The notes under the pieces were generated by a model. That model worked only from the letters and a program-made list of their open reading frames with translations. It did not search any database and was not told where the DNA came from. DNA of 64,000 bases from Micromonospora endolithica (lineage in GTDB: Bacteria > Actinomycetota > Actinomycetes > Mycobacteriales > Micromonosporaceae): NCBI RefSeq assembly GCF_003626595.1, contig NZ_RBAK01000001.1:186001-250000 (forward strand). The letters run 5' to 3'. Positions 18,034 to 26,643 of the stretch are shown piece by piece. How positions within the stretch are numbered: position 1 is the stretch's first letter; the number at the start of each line of letters is the position of its first letter. A program made the translations under genes and the position numbers.

Positions 18034-18067
18034 GCTGGCCGGCACCCCGAGCGGGGTGCCGGCCAGC
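18034..18067 (+). terminator. terminator after the lysozyme-like gene
   Basis: Perfect 15-bp stem GCTGGCCGGCACCCC with a GAGC loop. Confidence 0.88.
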
Positions 18068-18285
18068 GGCATTGACAGACCCCACGGGAGCCTTCGGGGG
18101 ATGCCTTTCGGACCGGCTGAGGCCCGCTGGGCCCACTGTGCTGGCGGCACCACTCCAAGGACCACCCAAAAAGTGCAATCGCCCGTAAAACCCCTCTCAT
18201 GCACGCCGGCACAGCGAGACTCACTCATGACAGCACCGCCGCGCCGGCGACTGCCGTCGCCGCCGCTGTCGACCAAGGAGCTGCC

Positions 18286-19857
18286 ATGACGCCCGCCATC
18301 ACCCGCCGTCGCCTGCTGGTCGGATTGGCAGGCACGGTGGGTCTCGCCGGAACCGCTGGCACCTCCGCCTGGGCCGGCGATGCCGTCGATCCGCGGCCAG
18401 CCAGCCCGCAGGCCGACCTGGTGTCCCGCGTCGACGCGGCCCGCCGTCGTCGTGACGCGGCCACGGTGACCGCGTCGCTGAATCCCCGACCGGTCACCAT
18501 CGACCTGGGCGGGCCGCAGGTGCGGACCTGGGGCTACGCGGACGACCTGCCCGGTCCGCTGATCAGGGCTCGCGCCGGCGATCTCATCCGGGTCGACGTG
18601 GACAACGGCCTGCCCGCTGACACCAGCGTTCACTGGCACGGCGTCGCGCTACGCAACGACATGGACGGCGTCCCGGGTCTCACCCAGGCGCCGATCCCCA
18701 GCGGAGGCAGACACCGCTACGAGTTCACCGCACCCGACCCTGGCACCTACTTCTACCACCCGCACTCCGGGTTGCAGCTCGACCGGGCGCTGTACGGGGT
18801 CCTGATCATCGACGACCCGCACGACCCCGGCGACTACGACCGCGAGTGGATCGTGGTGCTCGACGACTGGGTCGACGGCACCGGCCGCAGCCCGGAGGAT
18901 GTCCTCGCCGCCCTCACCGCGGGCACCGGCCACGGCGGCACGCCGGAAATGGATCACGGCGGCGCGGGCGACATGCCGAGCATGGGCCACGGCGGGATGG
19001 ACAGCGCACCCGGGGACAGCGGCGGGCACGAGGACATGGGTGGCATGGAGATGATGACCTCGCCGCTGCTCGGCGGCGCCGGCGACGTCGCCTACCCGCA
19101 CTATCTGATCAACGGCCGTGTTCCCGCCGCGCCGGTCAGCTTCCGCGCCTCGCCCGGGCAGCGAGCGCGGATCCGGCTCATCAACGCCGGCTCGGACACG
19201 GCATTCCGGGTAGCGCTGGGCGGGCACCGGATGACGGTCACTCACACCGACGGCTTCCCGGTCGCCCCGACGACGACCGACGCGGTCGTGCTCGGTATGG
19301 GCGAGCGGGTCGACGTCACCGTGGAGCTCACCGACGGAGTGTTCCCACTGGTCGCCGCCGCCGAAGGCAAGACCGGGCGGGCTCTCGCCCTGGTCCGCAC
19401 CTGTGCGGGCGACCCGCCCCCACCTGGCGCCCGGCCGGCCGAGCTGAACCGGCGGGTGCTACTGACCCACACGCTGCGCGCTGCCGAAAGCGTGACGCTG
19501 ACCGGGCAGCGACCGGACCGGGTGCACCAACTGGTGCTGGGTGGGTCGATGACGCCCTACCGATGGACCATCAACGGCGTCACCTTCGACCACGCCGACC
19601 CGCTCCTGGTCGAGCACGGTGAGCGGGTGCGGCTCGAGTTCGTCAACGACACGACCATGTTCCACCCCATGCATCTGCACGGGCACACCTTCGCCGTCAC
19701 CGGCGGCGGCGCCCGCAAGGACACCGTCATCGTCACCCCGGGCCGCACGGTCACCGTCGACTTCGACGCCACCAACCCCGGACAGTGGATGACCCACTGC
19801 CACAACGTGTACCACGGCCAAGCCGGCATGATGGCCCATCTGACGTACCGGCTGTGA
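18286..19857 (+). CDS. multicopper oxidase (copper-tolerance type)
   Basis: 523 aa from ATG 18286 with AAGGAG 5 nt upstream. TRRRLLVGLAGT at the N-terminus is a Tat signal, as expected for an enzyme folded with copper before export. Copper-ligand motifs appear in order: VHWHG, FYHPHSG, HPMHLHGH and HCHNVYHG. A His/Met/Gly-rich loop near 215-260 (MDHGG, MGHGG, MGGMEMM) resembles the methionine-rich regions of CueO/CopA oxidases. It probably oxidises Cu(I) to the less harmful Cu(II) outside the cell. No dyad or CsoR box is seen directly upstream. Confidence 0.92.
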   Translation: MTPAITRRRLLVGLAGTVGLAGTAGTSAWAGDAVDPRPASPQADLVSRVDAARRRRDAATVTASLNPRPVTIDLGGPQVRTWGYADDLPGPLIRARAGDLIRVDVDNGLPADTSVHWHGVALRNDMDGVPGLTQAPIPSGGRHRYEFTAPDPGTYFYHPHSGLQLDRALYGVLIIDDPHDPGDYDREWIVVLDDWVDGTGRSPEDVLAALTAGTGHGGTPEMDHGGAGDMPSMGHGGMDSAPGDSGGHEDMGGMEMMTSPLLGGAGDVAYPHYLINGRVPAAPVSFRASPGQRARIRLINAGSDTAFRVALGGHRMTVTHTDGFPVAPTTTDAVVLGMGERVDVTVELTDGVFPLVAAAEGKTGRALALVRTCAGDPPPPGARPAELNRRVLLTHTLRAAESVTLTGQRPDRVHQLVLGGSMTPYRWTINGVTFDHADPLLVEHGERVRLEFVNDTTMFHPMHLHGHTFAVTGGGARKDTVIVTPGRTVTVDFDATNPGQWMTHCHNVYHGQAGMMAHLTYRL

Positions 19858-19983
19858 CAGCCGGTCACGCCACCCAACGACTCGCGGGCGTTTGCCCGAC
19901 AGGTACCCAATCAGTAACCGCCGGGGGCGCATTCACCTCATCCGACACCCGGCGCAACCGCCCACCGGTCGATGCCCGGAACC

Positions 19984-21402
19984 CTATGGGCCGCTCACCA
20001 CAGTCCACACCACTCCCCCGGCGAGGCCAGCGGCAAGACTCAGGGCGGCGGCCGTGACCGCGGTGCACGAGGCCCATCGCCCTCGGGCGTGAGTCTGCCC
20101 CGCCGCGGGCGGGCCCGGCTCCGGCGGCCGGTAGGTGGGGACGATCCAACGCAGGTAGTAGAACAGGCTGACCAGGGTGTTGACGAACACGACGACGGCG
20201 AGCCAGCCGTAGCCGCCGTCCCAGGCGGCGGTGGCAGTGGTGAGCTTGCCGACGAACACCCCGGTGGGCGGGGTGCCGACCAGTCCGAGGAGCACCACGA
20301 CCAGGGCGGCAGCGAGCCAGGGGCGCTGATACGCCATGCCTCGGTAGTCGGCGAGATCCCTACGCTCAGGCACGGCGGCGGTGACGGCGAAGGCCGCGAT
20401 GTTGGTCACCGTGTATCCGACCAGGTACACCAGCAGCGACGGCAGCGCCAAGTCACTGCGGCCAGCCACCACCACGGGGACAAGCACGAATCCGACCTGG
20501 CTGACGGTGGACCAGCCGAGCAGCCGCCGCGGGTCGGACTGCCAGTACGCGGCAAGGTTGCCCAGCGTCATGCTCGCCACTGCCACGGCGGCCACCAGCA
20601 CCGGCCAGGGCACCGCGTCGGGCAGCACACCGACCAGGCGGTACACCGCGACCAGCGCGCCGATCTTGGGCACCGTGGTGAGGAACGTCGCCGCGGTGGC
20701 GTGGGCAGCCTGCGCCGCATCAGGCACCCAGAAATGACCGGGCACACCACCGGCCTTGAACATCAGCCCGGCCACCAGCGCCACGGCGGCCCCCGTCACC
20801 GCCGCCGGTGGCGCGTCGGCCAGCGCACTGGTGAGGTCGGTATAGCCGGTGCTCCCGGTGAGTCCGGACAGGATCGTCACGCCGAGCAGGAGCAGGATGC
20901 CGAACAACGCCCCCAAGAGATACGTCTTCACGACTGCCTCGGCGCCGCTGGCGGTGAACACGAGACCGATCAGCCCGTACAGCGGGATGGTGGCGAGGAG
21001 GAAGCCCACGGCGAGGACGAGCAGATCGTGTGCGCCGGCGAGCAGCACGGTTCCGGCGGTGCCGAACAGCAGCAGTGCGCAGGTCTCGCTCTCCCGCGCC
21101 GTGCCGGCGATCTCGTCGGTGGCCAACACGAGCACCAGCAGCGTCCCGACCGCGGCGAGGATCCGGGCCACCCCGGTGGCGGTGTCGACGGTGAAACTGT
21201 CGTCGAAGGCGGTCCGCGTGGGCCCGGCCATCCCGATCGCGGCGGTAACGATCACCGCGACGAGAACAACGGCGGAGAGAATCTGGATGATCCACTGTTG
21301 GTGTCGGGGGACGAACGAGCCGCCGAGCAGGGCGGTGAGCGCTCCGACGACGAGCAGCATCTCGGGCAGCAGCAACAGCGGCCGCATCATCTCCGTCTGC
21401 AC
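19984..21402 (-). CDS. nuoN: NuoN-like complex I membrane subunit
   Basis: 472 aa, about 14 membrane helices, antiporter-like. The signature FKAGGVPGHFWVPDAAQAAHATAATFLTT carries the conserved Lys and Pro of the proton-translocating helices. Last gene of the reduced nuo operon; the start (GTG 21402, or ATG codons a few residues later) is 4 bp from the nuoM stop. It should carry protons in the membrane arm if the complex is energised. Confidence 0.88.
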   Translation of the reverse strand: MQTEMMRPLLLLPEMLLVVGALTALLGGSFVPRHQQWIIQILSAVVLVAVIVTAAIGMAGPTRTAFDDSFTVDTATGVARILAAVGTLLVLVLATDEIAGTARESETCALLLFGTAGTVLLAGAHDLLVLAVGFLLATIPLYGLIGLVFTASGAEAVVKTYLLGALFGILLLLGVTILSGLTGSTGYTDLTSALADAPPAAVTGAAVALVAGLMFKAGGVPGHFWVPDAAQAAHATAATFLTTVPKIGALVAVYRLVGVLPDAVPWPVLVAAVAVASMTLGNLAAYWQSDPRRLLGWSTVSQVGFVLVPVVVAGRSDLALPSLLVYLVGYTVTNIAAFAVTAAVPERRDLADYRGMAYQRPWLAAALVVVLLGLVGTPPTGVFVGKLTTATAAWDGGYGWLAVVVFVNTLVSLFYYLRWIVPTYRPPEPGPPAAGQTHARGRWASCTAVTAAALSLAAGLAGGVVWTVVSGP

Positions 21403-21405
21403 CGG

Positions 21406-22896
21406 CTACCTCCCGACGAGGTCGACGACGGCGGCGGCGGCGGGTTCGATGACGTCGAGCAGCGGACGCGGCAGGACACCGAACAGCAGGGAGAGCAGCA
21501 GCAGCGACCCCACCGACCAGGCCTCGGCGGGGTGCAGGTCAGTGAAGCCGACCGAGTGGCCGCGGGTGTCGCCGGTGAAGACCCGTTGCAGCGCGCGCAG
21601 GAACAGCGCGGCGGTGATCAGGATGCCGAGGATCGCCACAGCGGTGGCCGGAGCGGCAGCGACACTGCCGGTGAAGATCTGGAACTCGGCGATGAAGCCG
21701 GTGAACGCCGGCAGGCCCAGCCCGGCGAAGGCACCGACGGCGAACAGCGCCGCGAAGCTGGGTGCGGTGGTGGCGAGTCCGCCGTAGCTGCGCATGTCGT
21801 AGCTGGCGGCACGGTCGCGTAGGACGCCGGTGAGCAGGAACAGCGCGGCGGTGATCAGTCCGTGGCTGACCATCTGGGTGACCGCGCCGGTGACCGCCAC
21901 CGTCCGGGCCTGCGCGGTGTCGCCGGCCACCAGGCCGCCGACGCCGACGGCGAGGACGACGTAGCCCATGTGGTTGACCGAGGTGTAGGCGATCATGCGT
22001 TTGAGGTCGGTCTGGGCCAGCGCGACGAGCGCGCCGTAGAGCACGGACACGACGCCGACGACGATGATCACCCAGGCCCAGGCGCGCCAGGCCTGGGGCA
22101 GCATCGGCATGGCGATGCGGACGAGGCCGTAGGTGCCCATCTTCAGCAGTACGCCGGCGAGCACCGCCGAGCCGACGGCGGGGGCGTCGGTGTGCGCGGG
22201 CGGCAGCCAGGTGTGGAACGGGACGGTGGGGGTCTTCACGGCCAGGCCGAGCAGGATCGCGGCCAGGACCAGCCCACCGGCGAGCGGCCGGTCGGCCAGT
22301 GGCGTGGCGGCGGCCAGCGTGGGCATGTCGAAGGTGTGCGGTTCGGCGGCGACGTACAGGCCGATGAAGCCGACGAGCAGCGCCAGCGAGCCGAGGAAGG
22401 TGTAGAGGAAGAACTTCATCGCCGAGCGGCCCGGGTCCCCGTGCCCCCAGCCGGCGATGACGAAGTACATGCCGACGATGGACAGGTCGAAGAAGACGAA
22501 GAAGAGAATCAGGTCGGCGGCGACGAACAGACCGAGGCTGACGCTCTGCAGGAACAGAAACAGCGCGGCTTGCACTCGGGGGCGGTGACGGTTACGCAGG
22601 GCGTACACCGCGCACGCCAGGAAGATCACCGCGGTCATCGCGACCAGGGGCAGGGACAGGCCGTCGACGCCGAGGTGGTAGCTGCTGTTCACGCCGGGGA
22701 TCCAGGCCGCCTGCTCCTCGAAGGCCAGAGCGCCCGGTGGTGGGGTGTCGTAGCGCAGCCAGAGCCCGACGATCAGCGCGAGGTCGACGGCGGTGACCGC
22801 CACCCACGTCCAGCGGGCGGTCCGGTCACTCAGCCGCGGGAGTGCGGCCAGGACCAGACCGGCGACCAAAGGCAGGAAAATGATCACGCTGAGCAC
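21406..22896 (-). CDS. nuoM: NuoM-like complex I membrane subunit
   Basis: 496 aa, about 14 helices. Typical NuoM features: LAVKTPTVPFHTWLPPAHTDAP with the essential Lys, LLKMGTYGLVRIAMP and DLKRMIAYTSVNHMGYV. The start is GTG 22896 with GGGGTGAG upstream, 4 bp after the nuoL stop. It is a proton-channel subunit and looks intact, unlike the hydrophilic subunit of this operon. Confidence 0.9.
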   Translation of the reverse strand: MLSVIIFLPLVAGLVLAALPRLSDRTARWTWVAVTAVDLALIVGLWLRYDTPPPGALAFEEQAAWIPGVNSSYHLGVDGLSLPLVAMTAVIFLACAVYALRNRHRPRVQAALFLFLQSVSLGLFVAADLILFFVFFDLSIVGMYFVIAGWGHGDPGRSAMKFFLYTFLGSLALLVGFIGLYVAAEPHTFDMPTLAAATPLADRPLAGGLVLAAILLGLAVKTPTVPFHTWLPPAHTDAPAVGSAVLAGVLLKMGTYGLVRIAMPMLPQAWRAWAWVIIVVGVVSVLYGALVALAQTDLKRMIAYTSVNHMGYVVLAVGVGGLVAGDTAQARTVAVTGAVTQMVSHGLITAALFLLTGVLRDRAASYDMRSYGGLATTAPSFAALFAVGAFAGLGLPAFTGFIAEFQIFTGSVAAAPATAVAILGILITAALFLRALQRVFTGDTRGHSVGFTDLHPAEAWSVGSLLLLSLLFGVLPRPLLDVIEPAAAAVVDLVGR

Positions 22897-22899
22897 GGC

Positions 22900-24843
22900 T
22901 CACCCCAACGCCACGAGGATGACGACGCCGAGGAGGAGCACCACGACGGCTTGCAGGTAGTACTGGTGCAGTTGCCCGGTCTGCGGCCGGCGGGCCAGCC
23001 GACCCAGCCGACGCATCCCGGCAGCGAGGTGTTCCACCGCCGCGTCGAGCCACCGGTCGTCGGCCCGTCCCGCTCGCTGCGCGACCCACAGCGATCCGGC
23101 GGAGACCCGGCCCACGGCACGGTCGAGGATCCGGTCGTCGAACCGGCCGGCTCGGCGACTCACCGCCAGCACGGCTCGCGCAGCGCCGGTGATCCCCCGG
23201 TCCAGGATCCGGTCATCGAAGCGGGCCAGAGCGTTCGCGCAGCGCAGCGTGGGGCGCACCACGAGCGCCGACGCGGCCGCCTGCAGCCCGAGCCAGCGCA
23301 GCGCCCAGCGCGGCTCCGGCACCCGCCGGCGGGCGACGACGACCAGCAGGACCACGAGGGCGACGACCGCCGACACGACCAACTCCCGCGCGGAGGCGTG
23401 AAACTTCCCGGGCTCCCCGACGGCCCGCCCGACGGTTCCGGCCAGCGGTGGGAGAGCCAGCAGACCGGCGTACGCGGCGCCCGCCGCCAGCGGCAGCAGG
23501 GGTACCTGCTGCCACGCCGTCACCCGCCGGGTGCCCCGCTGCTCCTCGTCGAAGCGCGCCTGCACCTGCGCACGGCGGTCGGCGGGCACCCGCGGCCAGA
23601 TGACGACGAGGATCTTCGCGGCGTAGGCGGCGGACAGCGCCGACGCGGTGAGACCAGCGGCGTACAGCCACGACGACTGCTCGCCGACGGCGGTGAGCAC
23701 GCCGTCCTTGGTCGCCCACAGCGACAGCGGCGCGATCCCCGCGAGCGCCAGCGCACCGATCGTGGCCGACCATCCGACCAGCTGCCATCGCCCCACGACC
23801 CCGCGCAGGCCCGCGAGCTGCTTGGCGCCCAGGGCGGTCAGCCACACCCCGGCGGCAAGGAACAGCAGCGCCTTGGTCGCTGCGTGCGCGACCAGGTGCA
23901 CGGCGCCGCCGGCGACCGTTCCGGCGCCGGCGGCCATCACCACGAAGCCGAGTTGGGCGGCGGTGGAGGCGGCCAGCAGTTGCTTGAGGTCCCGCTGCGC
24001 CACCGCCACCGCGGCGAGTAGCAGCGCGGTCGCGGCACCCAGCCCGGTGGTCACCGGGCCCGCCCACCCGGTGGCGGCCAGCAGCGGCTCGACCCGCAGC
24101 AGCAGGTAGCCGCCCATCGCCACCATCGCCGCTGAGTGCAGCAGGGCGCTCACCGCGCTCGGGCCGGCCATCGCCCGGGAAAGCCAGAACGAGAACGGCA
24201 GCTGCGCGGCCTTGCCCAGCGCGGCCACGAGGATGCCGGCGGCGATCACGTGTCGCCATCCCGGGCTGCTCTGCGACAGGTCCGCCAGGGCCAGGCCCGC
24301 GCCGCCGGCGAGCGCCGCTGCGGCGGCGACGTAGAGGCCCAGGTCGGCGGCGCGGGTGGTGAGGAAGGCAGTCAGGCCGGCCGACACCCGGTCGTCGTCG
24401 CGCCACTGGAAGCCGATGAGCGCGTACGAGGCGGCGCCCATGATTTCCCACGCCAGCAGCAGCGCCGGCAGGGTCGCCGCTGCCGCAGTGACCGCGGCAG
24501 CGACGGCGAAGATCAGCATCACTCCGTGGAAGCGGGCGGTCGACGCCCGGATCTCCCCCGTCGCGGCCAGCAGCACCAGCAGGGTCACCACCGTGAGCAT
24601 GGGCAGCATCAGCGCGGCGAGCCCATCGACGGCCAGCGCGAATTCGGCGCCGGCCACAAAGGGCACCGCGACGGCCGGGCGGGCGGCTGCGACCACCGCC
24701 GACAGGCCCACCATGACAGCGGCGGTCGCCACCGAGATCGGTACGGCGACCCGGTCCGCCCGCCGGACGGCGGCGAGCAGACCGCCGACGCCCACCGGGA
24801 GGGCCACCAGAAGCCACAGGCACACCTGCCCGACATCATTCAT
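22900..24843 (-). CDS. nuoL: NuoL-like complex I membrane subunit with tandem repeats
   Basis: 647 aa from ATG 24843, which overlaps the nuoK stop by 4 bp. Key motifs remain: LLAWEIMGAASYALIGF (Glu), ALGKAAQLPFSFWLSRAMAGPSAVSALLHS (Lys) and HAATKALLF (Lys). The C-terminal region, which in NuoL forms the long lateral helix, instead has three near-identical segments with the pattern R-x-D-D-R-x-L-D about 27 residues apart (FDDRILDRGI, FDDRILDRAV, ADDRWLDAAV). A final anchor helix follows (LHQYYLQAVVVLLLG). The proton-channel part looks functional. Confidence 0.88.
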   Translation of the reverse strand: MNDVGQVCLWLLVALPVGVGGLLAAVRRADRVAVPISVATAAVMVGLSAVVAAARPAVAVPFVAGAEFALAVDGLAALMLPMLTVVTLLVLLAATGEIRASTARFHGVMLIFAVAAAVTAAAATLPALLLAWEIMGAASYALIGFQWRDDDRVSAGLTAFLTTRAADLGLYVAAAAALAGGAGLALADLSQSSPGWRHVIAAGILVAALGKAAQLPFSFWLSRAMAGPSAVSALLHSAAMVAMGGYLLLRVEPLLAATGWAGPVTTGLGAATALLLAAVAVAQRDLKQLLAASTAAQLGFVVMAAGAGTVAGGAVHLVAHAATKALLFLAAGVWLTALGAKQLAGLRGVVGRWQLVGWSATIGALALAGIAPLSLWATKDGVLTAVGEQSSWLYAAGLTASALSAAYAAKILVVIWPRVPADRRAQVQARFDEEQRGTRRVTAWQQVPLLPLAAGAAYAGLLALPPLAGTVGRAVGEPGKFHASARELVVSAVVALVVLLVVVARRRVPEPRWALRWLGLQAAASALVVRPTLRCANALARFDDRILDRGITGAARAVLAVSRRAGRFDDRILDRAVGRVSAGSLWVAQRAGRADDRWLDAAVEHLAAGMRRLGRLARRPQTGQLHQYYLQAVVVLLLGVVILVALG

Positions 24844-25142
24844 CCGGACAGGTCCGCGGCCATGTCGGTCATGTCGGCCCGGCGAATCCGGTGCAGCAGG
24901 GTGGCCACCGCGAAGCCCATCGCCATCTCCACGGTCATCGCCGCGATGATCACCAACAGCAGCACCTGCCCAGACGGGTCCGGGGCGAGGAACCACCAGA
25001 AGCCGGCGGCGGCCAGGATGAGACCGTTGAGCATCAGCTCCAGGCCCATCATCACCATCACCACGACCTGCTGGGACAACGCGCCATACAGGCCGACGCT
25101 GAACAGGGCCGCCGCCACGAGCAGCACGGTCGGTAGGGTCAT
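24840..25142 (-). CDS. nuoK: NuoK-like complex I membrane subunit
   Basis: 100 aa, three helices, standard NuoK length. The conserved Glu is visible in MGLELMLNGLIL, with a second Glu in AAMTVEMAMG. It overlaps nuoJ by 4 bp upstream and nuoL by 4 bp downstream. Confidence 0.9.
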   Translation of the reverse strand: MTLPTVLLVAAALFSVGLYGALSQQVVVMVMMGLELMLNGLILAAAGFWWFLAPDPSGQVLLLVIIAAMTVEMAMGFAVATLLHRIRRADMTDMAADLSG

Positions 25143-25702
25143 CGGCCGACGCCTCCCGGTTGGGGATCGTTCGCGGGGCGGCGGCGCAGGTCGTCACCGA
25201 AGCGGTCGTAGCGGCTGCGGTGCGCGGCCAGCACCACGCCGGCGACGATGGTGACCGCCATGACCACCCCCACGGCGGCCATCACCAGCATCTTCGGGCC
25301 CATGAGCTCCTCACCCAGTGCCGCCGTCACGTCGTCGGCGGGGGCGCCGCGGCGGGCCGGCCAGGGAACGAGCAGCGCCCCGGCGGCCAAGGCAACGAAC
25401 ACGCCGATGGCAACGGCGCGGGCGTGCCGCTTGTCGTGCACCATGCTCATCGGCATCAGCGCCGGGTTCATGCCCATGAACATCACCATGTAGACGGCCA
25501 TGACGGCCATCTCCATCACCATCATCAGGATCGTCACCACCCCGATGTAGTTCTGCTGCAGCAGCAGGACCTGCACCCCGACCGCGATGAACGACACCGC
25601 GAGCGCGTAACTCGCCCGGGCCATCGAGTTGACCCAGAAGACGGCGGCACCGGCCAGCACCGCGGCGACGGCGAGCACCCAGAACGCAATGTGCGTGAGC
25701 AT
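25139..25702 (-). CDS. nuoJ: NuoJ-like complex I membrane subunit
   Basis: 187 aa from ATG 25702, five predicted helices. SMARASYALAVSFIAVGVQ and IGVVTILMMVMEMAVMAVYMVMF align with the NuoJ core. The latter region is unusually Met-rich. The C-terminal tail is hydrophilic and basic. The gene is 2 bp after nuoH and overlaps nuoK. Confidence 0.85.
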   Translation of the reverse strand: MLTHIAFWVLAVAAVLAGAAVFWVNSMARASYALAVSFIAVGVQVLLLQQNYIGVVTILMMVMEMAVMAVYMVMFMGMNPALMPMSMVHDKRHARAVAIGVFVALAAGALLVPWPARRGAPADDVTAALGEELMGPKMLVMAAVGVVMAVTIVAGVVLAAHRSRYDRFGDDLRRRPANDPQPGGVGR

Positions 25703-25704
25703 GC

Positions 25705-26643
25705 TCAGCCACTTCCGACCGCGATGACGGCGACGATCAGGTCCTGCACCAGCACGGCGGGCAGCAGCACCACCCAGCCAAACTCCATGAACAGATCCGG
25801 TCGCACGGCGGGCAGCCGGCGGCGCAGCCACACGAACACCCCGAGCACCGCGGCCGTTTTCACCAGCACCCACGCCCAGCCGGGCAGCAGCGGACCGGCA
25901 CCACCACCGAGAAACATCGGCACCGCGAACGCCGCCCCGGCAGCCAGCACCGCGTAGCGTCCCCCCACGAACAGCAGCCGATCGACGCCGGACAGCTCGG
26001 CGGTGACCCCACCGGCGATGTCCGCACCGAGGGCCGGCGAGAACGGCCCCCAGACAGCGATCGCCACCGCGCCGAGACAGTAGGCCAGGAACGCCACCGG
26101 CATCCACACCACGAACCACAGGTCGTCCTGCGCGGCGGCGACCGCCCCGACGTTCAGGCTCGACGCGGCCACCGCGGGCGCCACCAACGCGAACATCAGC
26201 GGCAGCTCGTAGCCCAGCCCGTGGGCCAGGAAGCGGTACCCGCCGACGAGGGAATGCGCGGAGTTAGCGCCCCACCCGGTCAGCCACACGAACGCCCACG
26301 CCAGGACATCCATCGCGTTGAACCAGACCACCCCGACATCGAGGTCGACCAGCGTCCACCTGTCCAGCGGCACCACAGTGATAATCATCAGCGCCATCAC
26401 CAGCAGCCCAGCGCCGCCGATGCGCCACAACAGGCGGTCGGCCGCGACGGTCGTGCGGCGCCGCTGCCGCAACAGGCGGGCCACCTCCCCCACCGGCACG
26501 CTCAGCCCCAACGAGCGTGCGCCGGCAGCCCGGGTGCGCAGGACCCCGTCGAGCATCGCGGCGGCGATCGCGAGCAGGCCGAGGAGCCCAGCCGCGACCG
26601 TCGCCCAGCCGGCGGACACCGTCGTGATCGCGGAGTCAGACAC
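25705..26643 (-). CDS. nuoH: NuoH-like complex I membrane subunit
   Basis: 312 aa, eight helices. I chose GTG 26643 because it overlaps the upstream stop and gives a normal N-terminus. The core GLGYELPLMFALVAPAVA resembles the NuoH quinone-chamber segment, and MEFGWVVLLP matches the end of the family. Several loops that normally contact NuoB and NuoD differ, in line with the altered hydrophilic partner. NuoH normally joins the quinone site to the proton pumps. Confidence 0.78.
   Translation of the reverse strand: MSDSAITTVSAGWATVAAGLLGLLAIAAAMLDGVLRTRAAGARSLGLSVPVGEVARLLRQRRRTTVAADRLLWRIGGAGLLVMALMIITVVPLDRWTLVDLDVGVVWFNAMDVLAWAFVWLTGWGANSAHSLVGGYRFLAHGLGYELPLMFALVAPAVAASSLNVGAVAAAQDDLWFVVWMPVAFLAYCLGAVAIAVWGPFSPALGADIAGGVTAELSGVDRLLFVGGRYAVLAAGAAFAVPMFLGGGAGPLLPGWAWVLVKTAAVLGVFVWLRRRLPAVRPDLFMEFGWVVLLPAVLVQDLIVAVIAVGSG

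Noticed and set aside
20148..20160. Other GTAGTA or TAGTAG strings, for example in nuoN, the transpeptidase, nos and NUDIX genes
   Set aside because: All are inside coding sequence and lack the inverted arm; they arise from common codons.
21862..24021. Very long plus-strand open frame opposite nuoM and nuoL
   Set aside because: It is a high-GC shadow: low-complexity Gly/Arg/His composition and no motif, while the minus strand encodes clear complex-I subunits.
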